A DNA stretch of 64,000 bases, taken from contig MEPP01000025.1 of the NCBI GenBank assembly GCA_001769855.1, positions 124,001-188,000 on the forward strand, given 5' to 3'. Source of the stretch: Bdellovibrionales bacterium GWA2_49_15 (GTDB lineage Bacteria; Bdellovibrionota; Bacteriovoracia; Bacteriovoracales; Bacteriovoracaceae). The stretch's first letter is position 1. Every line of letters begins with the position of its first letter. The position numbers and the translations under genes were made by a program. The notes under the pieces were generated by a model that saw only the letters and a list, made by a program, of their open reading frames with translations, ran no database searches and was not told the DNA's origin. Below, in pieces: positions 33,806-44,029 of the stretch.

Positions 33806-34697
33806 GATCTTTTCCTGATGACAAATCTTTAGCTAATTTTTTTATTAACTCAGTTGCATAAGTTTTTAAGCGGGGATCAGAGAGGGCAAAATTGAGAGTT
33901 GCTTCAAAGTATCCAAAAATATTTCCCGTATCATACCTCCTCCCGGTAAAGAAATGTGCGTACACGCTTCTCGATTTGCACATCATATTGATGGCATCAG
34001 TAAGTTGATACTCCCCCCCGGCACCACGTTTGATTTTCTTAAGATATTCAAAAATATCACCGCTCAAAATATATCGCCCTGGGGTTGCCCACGTCGTCGG
34101 TGTATTTTCGGGACTTGGTTTCTCAACCATTTCCTTCATAATAACAGTCTGCTTTTCTCCATTGACAAAAGTTCCGTCAATGATTCCATATTTTGATACC
34201 TCGGCCTTCGGTACATCCATAATGCCAATGACAGGATTGTCTCCATAGGTCTCAGAAATTTTCATGAGCTGGCCAGTACAAGGCTGAATCCCTCTAATGA
34301 GATCATCACCCAAAAGGACTGCAAAATTATCCTTACCTATTATTCTTTCGGTTGTTAAAATGGCATGCCCAAGACCAAGTTGTTCCTTTTGTCTCACCGA
34401 TACAATATCCACTAATGTCCCGATCTTTTGTATTAATTCTAACTCCTTATGCTTATTGTTCATCTCCAGAAATTTTTCTAGGGCATAATTGCGATCAAAA
34501 TAATTTTCAATGCTCTCTTTGTTGGTGGAATTGACAAATATTATTTGCTGGATGCCAGAATCAATGGCCTCCTGAACGATATAGTGGATCATGGGGATAT
34601 CTATTATTGGAATCATCTCTTTTGGAATTTCCTTGGTGGCGGGTAGAAATCGAGTACCTTTGCCAGCAACTGGGATGACGGCCTGCTTAATTTTCAT
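33795..34697 (-). CDS. galU: UTP-glucose-1-phosphate uridylyltransferase
   Basis: GalU makes UDP-glucose for LPS, capsule and glycolipid synthesis. I start at ATG 34697, which has AAGGA 8 bases upstream; the longer frame to 34721 does not. The 300-residue product has the signature PVAGKGTRFLPATK followed by PKEMIPI near the N-terminus, and GLGHAIL, LLGDD, VEKP and GRYIL further on, as in bacterial GalU. It overlaps the downstream secreted-protein gene by 11 bases and diverges from an outer-membrane protein gene 26 bases away. Confidence 0.95.
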   Translation of the reverse strand: MKIKQAVIPVAGKGTRFLPATKEIPKEMIPIIDIPMIHYIVQEAIDSGIQQIIFVNSTNKESIENYFDRNYALEKFLEMNNKHKELELIQKIGTLVDIVSVRQKEQLGLGHAILTTERIIGKDNFAVLLGDDLIRGIQPCTGQLMKISETYGDNPVIGIMDVPKAEVSKYGIIDGTFVNGEKQTVIMKEMVEKPSPENTPTTWATPGRYILSGDIFEYLKKIKRGAGGEYQLTDAINMMCKSRSVYAHFFTGRRYDTGNIFGYFEATLNFALSDPRLKTYATELIKKLAKDLSSGKDHEV

Positions 34698-34723
34698 TAC
34701 ACTAATCCTTGGAGATTCCATTT

Positions 34724-35644
34724 ATGAAATTCTTTAGATGTAAATATACAACCTTTTTTGGCCCAATTCTAATTTTCTCTTTCATAATGGCCTATGCCAG
34801 CGCTTCGCAAAATTTTGAGACTACCCGCCTAAAGTCCACTGCTGGTGCAGGGGTTGGCTCAATTTTAATGGATGAGTCGACTGTGCTAAATCCAGCCCCC
34901 CTTGCTTTCTTTAACCTTTCCGCCTTTTACATACAAAAGGCCACGGCCACTCAAACTTTCGCAAATGAAGATTCCCAAACGGTCACAGCGCCGGAAAAAA
35001 GTGAGCAACTTGGCGTTATTGCAAGTGATGGACGTGGTAAAGCTGCTGGATCAATTAGCTATAATAAAATTGATATCGATTCTGAAAAACATAAGCGGAT
35101 GGCTGCTTCAGTGGCCTATCGAACTGGTGATAATACGGCAATTGGTCTGGCCTATAAAATGGATGAGGCTGCCACAAAAGATGCTTCTGCCATCGACTAC
35201 CTCGTAAAAAAATACAGTACCATTTCTATTGGAATTACTAATGTTTTTGAAAATGGATTTTCGCTCGGAATTCTGGCCGATGATCCTCAAGAGAAAGGAC
35301 CTAATGGGGCCCGAGGCACAGTCGGTATGCAGTATGTATATAAAAATTTCCTCACTCTAATGACTGATCTTGGGTCTAAGTATAAGGGCAACACTTTTTC
35401 GGAAAATATGTTTTATCGTATTGGGGCACAGTTCTCACTTTTTAAAGATATCTATCTACGTATTGGTACTAATTATGACCAAGGGTTGGCATCAAAATCA
35501 AAAGGCATCGGCCTATCTTGGATCCAACCTAAGCTCATGTTGGATTTTGCGCTACAAAGCATAACTTTAATGCAGCGAGAATCCTTAAATCAAAAAAATA
35601 GTATAGAGAAAGAGTCAAGCATTTCTCTTTCCTATCGCTTTTAG
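34724..35644 (+). CDS. Outer-membrane beta-barrel protein
   Basis: The ATG at 34724 is chosen for the GGAG about 10 bases upstream. The 306-residue product has a signal peptide (about 1-27, ending near ASAS). Residues about 36-60, RLKSTAGAGVGSI followed by LMDESTVLNPAPLAFF, resemble the N-terminal hatch or first strand of FadL/OmpP1- or PorV-type barrels, where a gene-family 'TAGAGxAS...exaaxxNPA' pattern occurs. The remaining sequence is alternating strands ending in SLSYRF with a terminal Phe. A hydrophobic-solute channel is possible but not certain. It is alone on the strand; the next gene starts 58 bases later. Confidence 0.72.
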   Translation: MKFFRCKYTTFFGPILIFSFIMAYASASQNFETTRLKSTAGAGVGSILMDESTVLNPAPLAFFNLSAFYIQKATATQTFANEDSQTVTAPEKSEQLGVIASDGRGKAAGSISYNKIDIDSEKHKRMAASVAYRTGDNTAIGLAYKMDEAATKDASAIDYLVKKYSTISIGITNVFENGFSLGILADDPQEKGPNGARGTVGMQYVYKNFLTLMTDLGSKYKGNTFSENMFYRIGAQFSLFKDIYLRIGTNYDQGLASKSKGIGLSWIQPKLMLDFALQSITLMQRESLNQKNSIEKESSISLSYRF

Positions 35645-35702
35645 TTTAGTAAATTACAGCAAATTAAATCAAACCATCTTTCTGGCCGAATAGGTAGTCG
35701 CT

Positions 35703-36416
35703 ATGGTGGCCAAAAGAAAACAGGGTGCGGAAGCAGGCGAAGAGCAAGAGCGCCCTAAATACATTATTCAAAAATACCGTGATCGTTTAAATATATTGCG
35801 GCATGCCCAAGAATTTTCTCAAAAAGATGATATTCCCAGGGCCGTCACTGCCTACATGAAGTACCTCGAATCTTTGGCTGAATATTTTGAAATTACCGAG
35901 GACAAGCTTCATCCTGAGTTGTTTGCCAGAGAGAAAAACCTCGCTGAAATCTTACTTATCAGCCAAGTTTATTGGGATTTGGCCAAGGCATATGATAGGT
36001 CACCTCGATTAAAAAAAGAGTGTGAGCGCTGTCTCAAACAATTTGTCAAATTTAGCCTCGGCTTCAAATTCCAATTCATTAATAGCGAAATGTTGCGAAA
36101 ATTTATGAAGAAAAGGGCAGCTTACAACCCTAAACTTTTTAGTGATGCATTTCAAAAGCTGAAACTTAACTCCCGAAGCTGCTACATTGCGACTTATTCC
36201 TTTCACGAGAATTCTATGATTGTCTACGACCTTAGACAATTTAAGCAAAAGTTGGTTAAGTCAAGCCTCGGGTCAATGCTTACTGATTTGTACTACCGTC
36301 AATCGCCAAACTTGATCGATTTATTTATCGAATACCCAAATGTGGGCCTTCTGGCGAATTCAATCTTCATAAGACCCCTTCTTCGGGCCTTTACTTTCTT
36401 TGCAAAAATTATTTAA
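35703..36416 (+). CDS. CFI-box protein of unknown function
   Basis: The 237-residue protein has a charged, helical N-terminal part (about 1-150). The C-terminal module begins with SCYIATYSF (159-167) and continues IVYDLRQFKQKLV, GSMLTDLYYRQSPNLIDLF and IRPLLRAF. This matches the CFI-box module (CFIATAAYG followed by LRxFRD, G and YYxxSP), found at the C-terminus of many proteins of unknown role. Here the box reads CYIATYSF. A hydrophobic end may associate with the membrane. TAGG lies before the ATG. It is the first of eight tightly spaced genes, 17 bases before the LptF/G permease. Confidence 0.65.
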   Translation: MVAKRKQGAEAGEEQERPKYIIQKYRDRLNILRHAQEFSQKDDIPRAVTAYMKYLESLAEYFEITEDKLHPELFAREKNLAEILLISQVYWDLAKAYDRSPRLKKECERCLKQFVKFSLGFKFQFINSEMLRKFMKKRAAYNPKLFSDAFQKLKLNSRSCYIATYSFHENSMIVYDLRQFKQKLVKSSLGSMLTDLYYRQSPNLIDLFIEYPNVGLLANSIFIRPLLRAFTFFAKII

Positions 36417-36433
36417 GTCTCTATAATTCTCTA

Positions 36434-37543
36434 ATGACCAAATTACAGCGAATGATCACTGTTGAGTGGATAAAATTCTTCATAGGCTCGGTGATTGCCT
36501 TTGTCCTCCTTTTATCGGTCGGCAATCTCATCAGTGGCCTGCTTAGATCGAATGTCACCGCCTATGAAGTTTTAATTAACCATATGATAGAACTTCCAGG
36601 GAATGCTTCGAAAATATTTCCAGTTTCATGCTTAACTGGCACTCTCTTTTGTATAAACAAACTCCAAAGTCGCAATGAACTCGTGGCCATTTTCGCATCG
36701 GGATTCTCCCGCATGAAATTTGTTGTAACTATTATTATTCTTTCATTCTTTGCCGCCCTTATTCAAATTTACTTAGCTGGGTATGTTTATCCTTTTGCTC
36801 AGTCTAAAAAAAATATTTTAATTGAGAAAAGTGGGACAAAGTTTAGAAATCTTGAAAAGAAGGCGATTACCTCAAGTACGATTGGCACAGGTAAGATTTG
36901 GTTTAAGGGCAGTAACTATTTTTTTTCCTTCACTCACTATGATAAATCTTCAAAGAGTCTTATTGACCTTGGTATCTATGCTTATGATAAAAATTTCTTA
37001 CTCACTGAAAAAAGCTTTACCGGCAAGGCCGTTTTTGAACCTACGACTAGCAAGTGGAAGTCAAACAGCAGTTCTCTTATTTCGGGTCTTAGCAATCATG
37101 AACACCCACGTACCATAGAATTGGGACCGAGCAATATTCCACTGGCGGAAACTTCTGATGACTTCATCAAACTTGAATCAGATATTAATGCTCTCAATCT
37201 CCATACCCTTTATCAATATTTAAAAAATATCGGTCGATCAGGTATAAATATTGACGAATATCTGGTTCAGTTTTATGAAAAAATTAATGCCGCGATCTCA
37301 TGTATTTTGCTTTCCGTTTTTGCTGCTGTTTCAATCTTCCGTCCCAATCGGCGACAATCTTCTTTTGGGAAGACCATCGCCTTTGTTTTCGTCTTTACGC
37401 TTCTTTTTTGGTTACTCATAAGTTATTTTCAGGAGCTCGGAAATAGTTCGCGCCTGCCTCCTCTTTATGCCTGCTTTACTGTAAGTTTTATCTTTGTTGT
37501 ATACCTTGCTGTCATTTATATTAAAAATAGAAAGTTGACATGA
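36434..37543 (+). CDS. LptF/LptG-family LPS export permease
   Basis: The 369-residue membrane protein of the YjgP/YjgQ family forms the transmembrane part of the LptB2FG ABC transporter that lifts LPS from the inner membrane. It has three helices near the N-terminus (about 13-35, 58-76, 97-118), a periplasmic jelly-roll region (about 120-270) and three C-terminal helices (about 280-365). KLQSRNELVAIFASGFS (76-92) is the family hallmark on the coupling helix. I cannot tell LptF from LptG with confidence. Its ATGA stop/start overlap with the ArnT-like gene implies coupled translation, and a lipid A-modifying partner would fit. Confidence 0.88.
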   Translation: MTKLQRMITVEWIKFFIGSVIAFVLLLSVGNLISGLLRSNVTAYEVLINHMIELPGNASKIFPVSCLTGTLFCINKLQSRNELVAIFASGFSRMKFVVTIIILSFFAALIQIYLAGYVYPFAQSKKNILIEKSGTKFRNLEKKAITSSTIGTGKIWFKGSNYFFSFTHYDKSSKSLIDLGIYAYDKNFLLTEKSFTGKAVFEPTTSKWKSNSSSLISGLSNHEHPRTIELGPSNIPLAETSDDFIKLESDINALNLHTLYQYLKNIGRSGINIDEYLVQFYEKINAAISCILLSVFAAVSIFRPNRRQSSFGKTIAFVFVFTLLFWLLISYFQELGNSSRLPPLYACFTVSFIFVVYLAVIYIKNRKLT

Positions 37544-39174
37544 GTTTTTCATTACCAAAAAGCGATAGCAATTTCTGGTCTTATCTCGCCTTGATCTTTA
37601 TTTTTTTCCTCTTTCTTTTTCACATTGGAGATCAATCGGCTCCGCGACAAGGTACTGAAGGATTTTATTTGCAAATTTCTAAGGAGATGTTTTCCAGAAA
37701 TTCCTACCTGATCCCGTATTACCTAAATGAGCCTCATTTCTCAAAACCGCCTCTTCAGTTTTGGCTGACAAGTCCGTTTTATTTTATTTTTGGAGAAGGT
37801 CTGTGGACTGCAAGAATTTCTATTTTTATAATTACTTGTTTCTTAATCGCATGTGTTTCAAAACTCTTGAGTCGTTTGGGCCCCCTCTCGCCTTTAAGCA
37901 TCTTTATTCTTTTTATTTCAACCTTCGGAGTTATTAAGTATTCGCGCATCTACATGATGGATGCATTTTTTACTTTTTTTACAGGAGCCGGAACCCTCTT
38001 CGCCTTTGAGTACATCAAATCAAAGCATGTTCATTCTTTAGTATTCAGTGCCTTCCTTTTGGCTGCATCTTCTCTAATAAAAGGGCCAATTTCTATTGTT
38101 ATGGCGTTAAGTGCTGTCTTTATTTTTGTTCTGATTAAACGAGAACGAGCACTTTATAGATATTTTTTTCAGCTTTCTATTTTGGTCCTTATCCTCGCCT
38201 CTTTCTGGTATATCGCTTGCTTCTATCAGTACGGTAGTAAGTTTTTTGATTATTTTTTTATGCGCGAGAATCTGGGAAAATTCACCGCTCAGACCTACAG
38301 TCCGATCGTTTTGCTTCAAGGTTTGATCCTTTTTTCTTTTCCGGTTATTGTTCCTTTCGCACTTCAAATCTATCGGGATATTAAATCGCGTACTCTCATT
38401 AAGACTGACTTGAATTTATTTTTGCTCATATGCTTCATTATTTTTTGGACCATCTGGCTTATTCCTTCACAGCGTTCACATCACTATGCCATGCCCGCAA
38501 CTTTTTTTGTCGTCTCTTATGTTGCAATTTCACGCTTTGATTCTCTCTTTTTTGCAAAATTGATCAATGCATTTTCTTTAGCTTTGACCAGTATAGGGAT
38601 TATTCTTGTTGCCCTTATTTTATTTTTTAAGCAATTTTTACCTCTAATCTCAACAACTACTTGCCTGCTGGCATTGACCATCCTCACCGCCAGTATGCTC
38701 TTTACCCTTTTCGCAAAGGGCACAATGAACCTTCGCCTCGCTCAATATACTGTGTCACTTATTTTAATCTGGTATCATATCGCTGCAATGGTTGCCTTGC
38801 CTATTCTGCCCGAACGAGCGAGAGAGCAACTGGTTAGCACCAATTCAAACATCCGCATTGGTGTCGTGTATCGCAAGCCATATTTTGTCTCCGATCTTCT
38901 CGGCCGAGATATTGAGCCATTATCCCATGGCCAAGGTACGAGCGAATTATTAGGAGCAAACTTCGACTATCTGATTATGCCTTCGACAGAAACCACCACA
39001 TCATCGAAATTTCAAGTTCTCGCTTCTTGGACCGTATGGAAACGAGGACTGCGCACAGCTGAAATTTATGAAAAACTGACAAATAACAAATTGGACGAAT
39101 TACAAGAATCTTATACTCTCTTTCATCGCAAACAACAGGCAACTACCGGCCTAGACAGTTCTCCCCCCCTGTGA
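37540..39174 (+). CDS. ArnT-like membrane glycosyltransferase
   Basis: The 544-residue protein has about 11-12 hydrophobic helices and the PMT/ArnT (GT83) layout, in which a sugar is moved from an undecaprenyl phosphate to a lipid or protein outside the inner membrane. The first periplasmic loop has PRQGTEGFYLQISKEM followed by LNEPHFSKPPLQFW (roughly residues 34-70). This matches the DE...rYaeiareM-x-n-KPPLxyW pattern of ArnT, but with GTEG rather than the usual acidic pair. The short C-terminal domain (about 430-544) is periplasmic. It overlaps the LptF/G gene by four bases, so lipid A modification is a reasonable guess. fmt follows 18 bases later. Confidence 0.8.
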   Translation: MSFSLPKSDSNFWSYLALIFIFFLFLFHIGDQSAPRQGTEGFYLQISKEMFSRNSYLIPYYLNEPHFSKPPLQFWLTSPFYFIFGEGLWTARISIFIITCFLIACVSKLLSRLGPLSPLSIFILFISTFGVIKYSRIYMMDAFFTFFTGAGTLFAFEYIKSKHVHSLVFSAFLLAASSLIKGPISIVMALSAVFIFVLIKRERALYRYFFQLSILVLILASFWYIACFYQYGSKFFDYFFMRENLGKFTAQTYSPIVLLQGLILFSFPVIVPFALQIYRDIKSRTLIKTDLNLFLLICFIIFWTIWLIPSQRSHHYAMPATFFVVSYVAISRFDSLFFAKLINAFSLALTSIGIILVALILFFKQFLPLISTTTCLLALTILTASMLFTLFAKGTMNLRLAQYTVSLILIWYHIAAMVALPILPERAREQLVSTNSNIRIGVVYRKPYFVSDLLGRDIEPLSHGQGTSELLGANFDYLIMPSTETTTSSKFQVLASWTVWKRGLRTAEIYEKLTNNKLDELQESYTLFHRKQQATTGLDSSPPL

Positions 39175-39192
39175 TAGAAAGTTCATACTATT

Positions 39193-40143
39193 ATGAGTAA
39201 TAAAATCTTTAAAACCGCTTTCTTTGGTACTCCTGACTTTTCAGTGCCCGCTCTTGAAATGCTCGCCAACCACCCAAATATTAATCTCAGGTACGTCGTA
39301 TGCTCTCCTGACAGGCCTGCAGGCCGTGGCCTTGAGATCAAACCACAGCCTATTGCTCAATATGCAATTGATAATAAGATTCCTTTTTTTCAAACGGCGA
39401 ATGTAAACAAAGAGGACGATTTCCTGCAGAAGCTTGATTCTGAAACTCTTGATCTAATTATTGTGATCGCTTTTTCACAGTTTCTCGGCAGCCGTATTCT
39501 TGCCCTTCCCCATGTTGGTGCCTTCAATGTTCATACATCCATTTTACCGAAATACCGTGGTGCCTCCCCCATTCAGCATGCACTACTTCATGGTGATTCC
39601 TCAACCGGGGTTACCGTCCAGAAAATGGTAAAAAAAATGGACGCTGGCGATATTTTTTACCAAAGTACTCTACCGATTAGTCCCGAAGAAACTTTTCCAG
39701 AACTTTACACCCGCCTTAAATTTGCTTCGGCCTTAGCAATCCATGATTTTGTACAAATTATCGCAGAGCAAGGGTTGCCTAATCCGACCATACAGGATGA
39801 AGCCAAGGTTAGTTTTGCTCCAATAATTGATAAGGCTCTTGGTCATTTGAATTTTCTTACTTCGACAACAAAAGGTATTTTAAACAAGATTCGCGCTCTT
39901 AATCCCTGGCCCTCCACTTTTTGTTTCATCAATGGCCAGCGAGTTAAGATTTTGAAAGCTAGTTTGCCTCCCTATGGTTGTGTCGCTCCTGGAAAAATTG
40001 ACTCAGCCAAGCATGAGCTTCTCATTGGATGTGCCGACGGTACTCTTAAAATTGAAAGGGTATGTCCTGAAGGAAAAAAAGAGATGAGCGCAGAACAATT
40101 TTTAGTAGGGCTGCGGGCCCAAAATAATCTCACCCTGGGGTAA
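39193..40143 (+). CDS. fmt: Methionyl-tRNA formyltransferase
   Basis: Fmt formylates the initiator Met-tRNA with 10-formyl-tetrahydrofolate. The 316 residues show the N-terminal FFGTPDFSVPAL, the catalytic NVHTSILPKYRGASPIQHAL region with the conserved Asn-x-His, GVTVQKMVKKMDAGDI, and a C-terminal OB-like domain starting at about 205. The position is unusual because it lies in a run with LPS and histidine genes rather than next to def. rpe follows after 5 bases. Confidence 0.96.
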   Translation: MSNKIFKTAFFGTPDFSVPALEMLANHPNINLRYVVCSPDRPAGRGLEIKPQPIAQYAIDNKIPFFQTANVNKEDDFLQKLDSETLDLIIVIAFSQFLGSRILALPHVGAFNVHTSILPKYRGASPIQHALLHGDSSTGVTVQKMVKKMDAGDIFYQSTLPISPEETFPELYTRLKFASALAIHDFVQIIAEQGLPNPTIQDEAKVSFAPIIDKALGHLNFLTSTTKGILNKIRALNPWPSTFCFINGQRVKILKASLPPYGCVAPGKIDSAKHELLIGCADGTLKIERVCPEGKKEMSAEQFLVGLRAQNNLTLG

Positions 40144-40148
40144 TTGCT

Positions 40149-40799
40149 ATGACTAAGATTATTTCTCCAAGTATTTTGGCCGCTAATTTTCTCAGACTCG
40201 AGGAAGAAATCTCCATCATAAATGAAATTCCCGACATCTGGTATCATCTCGATATCATGGATGGGCATTTTGTGCCAAATCTGACCTTCGGCCAGCCACT
40301 AATTGAGCAAATCAAAACGATTGCCAGACACCCACTGGATGCTCATTTAATGGTTTCGAATCCAGATTTTTATCTCAAGGCTTTTCGTGAATTGAATATT
40401 TATAATATAACCTTCCATATAGAGTCCCTTGCTGACCCTGTAAGTTTGCTTGCCCTCGCTCGCAAGGATTACCAATCCGTTGGCATCAGCCTCCGACCTG
40501 GAACTTCTGAATCTGTTTTAACTCACGAAATTCTATCCCATATCGATTTATTGCTTGTGATGTCTGTCGAACCAGGATTTGCCGGGCAGAAATTCATAGA
40601 AAGCACCTGGAAAAGAATTTCTCACTTCAAAAATCTCAAAGAGAAAAATAATTATCGATACGCAATTCAAGTTGATGGTGGCGTGAGTGACAAGAACGCC
40701 CAACAGTTATTTGAAGCAGGTGCTGACAATCTTGTCACCGGTTCATACCTCTTTAGACAGAAAGGGAAATATCTGGAAGCAATCCAGAAATTGCTTTAA
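40149..40799 (+). CDS. rpe: Ribulose-phosphate 3-epimerase
   Basis: Rpe interconverts ribulose 5-phosphate and xylulose 5-phosphate. The 216-residue TIM barrel has the motifs SPSILAANF near the start, HLDIMDGHFVPNLTFG with metal-binding His and Asp, LDAHLMV, VMSVEPGFAGQKF and QVDGGV with the catalytic Asp, then AGADNLVTGSYLF. The start is 5 bases after fmt, and hutH starts 15 bases after its stop. Confidence 0.96.
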   Translation: MTKIISPSILAANFLRLEEEISIINEIPDIWYHLDIMDGHFVPNLTFGQPLIEQIKTIARHPLDAHLMVSNPDFYLKAFRELNIYNITFHIESLADPVSLLALARKDYQSVGISLRPGTSESVLTHEILSHIDLLLVMSVEPGFAGQKFIESTWKRISHFKNLKEKNNYRYAIQVDGGVSDKNAQQLFEAGADNLVTGSYLFRQKGKYLEAIQKLL

Positions 40800-40814
40800 G
40801 AAAAGGATTCATTC

Positions 40815-42353
40815 ATGTCGTCCAATCAATTTGTCCTTGATCAACGTCTTGATATTCGAGATATCTGGACCATTTCTCGACCAGATACCGAGCTTAGCGT
40901 TGTACTCTCTCAAGCTACCAAAGAGCGCATTTCAAAGTCCCGTTCTTACGTTGATGAAATTGTGGCTTCTGACAAAGTCGTGTATGGAATAAATACAGGA
41001 TTTGGCGCACTTTCTTCAAAAAAGATTGATCGTAAAAATTTGGAGCAACTTCAAAACAATCTGATTCGTTCCCATTGCACTGGCGTTGGCGTTCCTTTTA
41101 GCGAAAAAATTTCTCGGGCCATTTTACTTGTACGAACTTTTTGCTTGGCCCAGGGCTTCAGCGGCATAAGCCCTGGAGCTATCGATTTATTGCTCGACTT
41201 TCTCAACCATAAAATACACCCCGTGATTCCTGAAAAGGGCTCTGTCGGTGCCTCGGGCGATCTTGCCCCATTAGCGCACATGGCGCTTGCCTTGATTGGA
41301 GAAGGCGATGTTGTTTTTCACAATAAAACCATTAATTCTTCTTACGCCATTCACCATATTAACCGCTCTCCTCTCAAACTAGGGGCAAAGGATGGTCTGG
41401 CCTTGATCAACGGCACCTCGGTTATGTCCGCCATTGGTGCCTTGTGCACATATGAGGCATCTTTGCTGGCCAAGCTTGCCGATATTATTGCACTTTTAAC
41501 TCTCGAAGGTGTCAAAGGTAGCGTCACTGCCTTTCATCCGCTTATTACCGGGCTAAAACCACATCCTGGTCAAATAGCCGTAATGCAAAATTTAAATAAA
41601 ATATTGCCTGACTCGGAAATTATGCGCTCTCATCATGACTGTAATAAGGTCCAAGACCCGTATTCCCTTCGTTGCGTTCCTCAGGTCCACGGAGCTGCCA
41701 GACAGGCCTTACAGCATGCCTGGGATGTAGTTTCTATCGAAATCAACTCTGTAACTGACAATCCTTTAATTTTTTGCCAGGACGATTTGATTCTCTCGGG
41801 TGGAAATTTTCACGGGCAGTCGATCGCTTTAGTTCTAGATTATTTAGCAATGGGAATTTCTGAACTTGGCTCAATTTCAGAGAGACGCATCGAAAAAATG
41901 ATGAATCCATCATTTTCTGATCTTCCCGCCTTCCTAACCAAAGATGCCGGTCTCAATAGCGGCCTGATGATCGCCCATGTGACTTCTGCTGCTCTGGCAT
42001 CAGAAAATAAGGGTTTATGTCATCCAGCATCCATTGATTCGATACCAACCTCCACTGACAAAGAGGATCATGTTTCCATGGGCGTCACTTCCGCCCGCAA
42101 GCTCCAGGAAGTTATTTCAAATGTGAAGAACATCTTGGCAATCGAAGCACTGTGCGCCTATCAAGCATTGCAATTTCAACGTCCATTACGAAGTTCGCCG
42201 GCCCTGGAAAATGTACTTGAGCTTTTATCAAAGCATATTCCTCCTATTGAAGAGGACAGACCATTTTTCCGAGATATCAACAAAATCGTTGCTCTTTTCG
42301 AAGAGCAAGAAATCATCGCGGCAGTTGAAAGTATCACAGGAGTTTTAAACTAA
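40815..42353 (+). CDS. hutH: Histidine ammonia-lyase
   Basis: HutH converts L-histidine to trans-urocanate and ammonia. The 512-residue protein has the MIO-forming triad A146-S147-G148 in [24 protein letters not shown] near residue 56 carries the catalytic Tyr, SVTDNPL follows the middle helix bundle, and the motif GGNFHGQ is present. AAGGA lies 8 bases upstream of the ATG. Its stop overlaps the hutU start (TAATG), so translation is coupled. It is the first step of a three-gene histidine utilisation set. No hutG or hutC is seen nearby. Confidence 0.97.
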   Translation: MSSNQFVLDQRLDIRDIWTISRPDTELSVVLSQATKERISKSRSYVDEIVASDKVVYGINTGFGALSSKKIDRKNLEQLQNNLIRSHCTGVGVPFSEKISRAILLVRTFCLAQGFSGISPGAIDLLLDFLNHKIHPVIPEKGSVGASGDLAPLAHMALALIGEGDVVFHNKTINSSYAIHHINRSPLKLGAKDGLALINGTSVMSAIGALCTYEASLLAKLADIIALLTLEGVKGSVTAFHPLITGLKPHPGQIAVMQNLNKILPDSEIMRSHHDCNKVQDPYSLRCVPQVHGAARQALQHAWDVVSIEINSVTDNPLIFCQDDLILSGGNFHGQSIALVLDYLAMGISELGSISERRIEKMMNPSFSDLPAFLTKDAGLNSGLMIAHVTSAALASENKGLCHPASIDSIPTSTDKEDHVSMGVTSARKLQEVISNVKNILAIEALCAYQALQFQRPLRSSPALENVLELLSKHIPPIEEDRPFFRDINKIVALFEEQEIIAAVESITGVLN

Positions 42354-44014
42354 TGAGCAGCGAGAAATTTTCTATTCCACTTCCACCCACAGGCGACACT
42401 TTAACCTGCAAAGGCTGGCATCAAGAGGCCGCTCTTCGATGTTTACTAAATAACTTGCACCCTGAGGTCGCGGAGGATCGGGAACGACTCATCGTTTATG
42501 GAGGCAATGGTCAAGCGGCGCGAAATATTGACTGCCTTCAAAGTATCATTCGTGCTCTAAAGACTCTTGAGAATGATGAAACATTGCTTGTACAATCAGG
42601 AAAACCAGTCGGCATTTTAAAATCACATATATCGTCTCCTCGCGTTCTAATCGCTAACTCCAACCTTGTTCCCCATTGGGCCACGTGGGATCACTTTAAT
42701 CATCTCAAAGATGAGGGCAAAATAATGTACGGGCAAATGACCGCAGGCTCTTGGATCTACATCGGAAGTCAGGGCATCTTGCAAGGTACTTACGAGACTT
42801 TTATGGCCGCAGCCGTTAAGCATTTTGGTCCTGGGAGTACTCTAGCGGGAAAAGTTGTGCTATCCGCTGGAATTGGTGGCATGGGAGGGGCCCAACCACT
42901 TGCGGTGAAAATGGCCGGCGGTGTTTTTCTAGGCTGTGATGTCGATGTCACCCGGATAAGAAAGCGCTTGCAATCTTCATACCTTGACTACCTTGCCTCT
43001 TCCTATGATGAGGCAATCTCCATCGCACAAGAAAAATCTTCACAGCGAATCCCTTTCTCCGTTGCAGTGGAAGGCAATGCCGCTGAATTCTTTGAATATG
43101 TTTTGCAAAAAAATATTGCGCCGTCTTTAGTAACTGATCAAACATCGGCGCATGATCCTCTTAATGGATATGTTCCTCGCAATATGGAATTAAACGCAGC
43201 CTTGTTATTGCGTGCCAGTGATCCAAAAAAATACACTACTCTCTCTTATCAAACAATGCGTGATCATGTCGCAAGCATGATCGCTTTTCAAAAAATTGGC
43301 TCTCACGTATTTGACTATGGAAATAATTTAAGGCAGGGCGCTTTAATCGGCGGTCTACCAAATGCATTTTCTTTTCCTGGATTTGTTCCAGCTTACATCC
43401 GTCCGCTTTTTTGTCAGGGATATGGTCCCTTTCGCTGGGTTGCTCTTTCCGGCGATCCTGAAGACATTTATAAAACAGACAGGGCGATTCTAGAACTTTT
43501 CCCTAATGATAAAAAACTTCAGACATGGTTAAGCAAGGCCCAAGCGATGATCAAATTTCAGGGTCTTCCTGCTCGAATCTGTTGGTTAAAATATGGCGAG
43601 CGTGCAAAAGCGGGCTTACTCTTCAATAAAATGGTGCGCGATAAAGTGCTAAAGGCTCCAATCGTCATTGGCCGCGATCATCTTGATTGCGGGTCAGTTG
43701 CCTCTCCCAACCGCGAAACGGAAGGAATGCGTGATGGAACTGATGCTGTTTCAGATTGGGCCATTCTCAACTTGATGATTAATACCGCTAACGGTGCATC
43801 TTGGACTAGTTTTCACCATGGCGGAGGTGTCGGGATCGGTTATTCTCAGCACGCCGGCATGGTTATCGTCGCCGATGGCACAACCGCGATGGATGAAAGG
43901 CTTTCGCGAGTTCTGAACTCTGATCCTGCCATGGGGGTCTTGCGACATCATGATGCTGGCTATGACGAAGCCATCCAATTTGCCAAAAAGTCTGACATAA
44001 AAATTCCTACTTAA
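42353..44014 (+). CDS. hutU: Urocanate hydratase
   Basis: Urocanase adds water to urocanate to give imidazolonepropionate, using tightly bound NAD+. The 553 residues match the family. Features are the NAD-site [39 protein letters not shown] and [18 protein letters not shown]410 in LPARICW corresponds to the reactive cysteine of the Pseudomonas enzyme. It overlaps hutH by one base and precedes hutI by 15 bases. Confidence 0.97.
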   Translation: MSSEKFSIPLPPTGDTLTCKGWHQEAALRCLLNNLHPEVAEDRERLIVYGGNGQAARNIDCLQSIIRALKTLENDETLLVQSGKPVGILKSHISSPRVLIANSNLVPHWATWDHFNHLKDEGKIMYGQMTAGSWIYIGSQGILQGTYETFMAAAVKHFGPGSTLAGKVVLSAGIGGMGGAQPLAVKMAGGVFLGCDVDVTRIRKRLQSSYLDYLASSYDEAISIAQEKSSQRIPFSVAVEGNAAEFFEYVLQKNIAPSLVTDQTSAHDPLNGYVPRNMELNAALLLRASDPKKYTTLSYQTMRDHVASMIAFQKIGSHVFDYGNNLRQGALIGGLPNAFSFPGFVPAYIRPLFCQGYGPFRWVALSGDPEDIYKTDRAILELFPNDKKLQTWLSKAQAMIKFQGLPARICWLKYGERAKAGLLFNKMVRDKVLKAPIVIGRDHLDCGSVASPNRETEGMRDGTDAVSDWAILNLMINTANGASWTSFHHGGGVGIGYSQHAGMVIVADGTTAMDERLSRVLNSDPAMGVLRHHDAGYDEAIQFAKKSDIKIPT

Positions 44015-44029
44015 TTTTGGTTATTTTAT

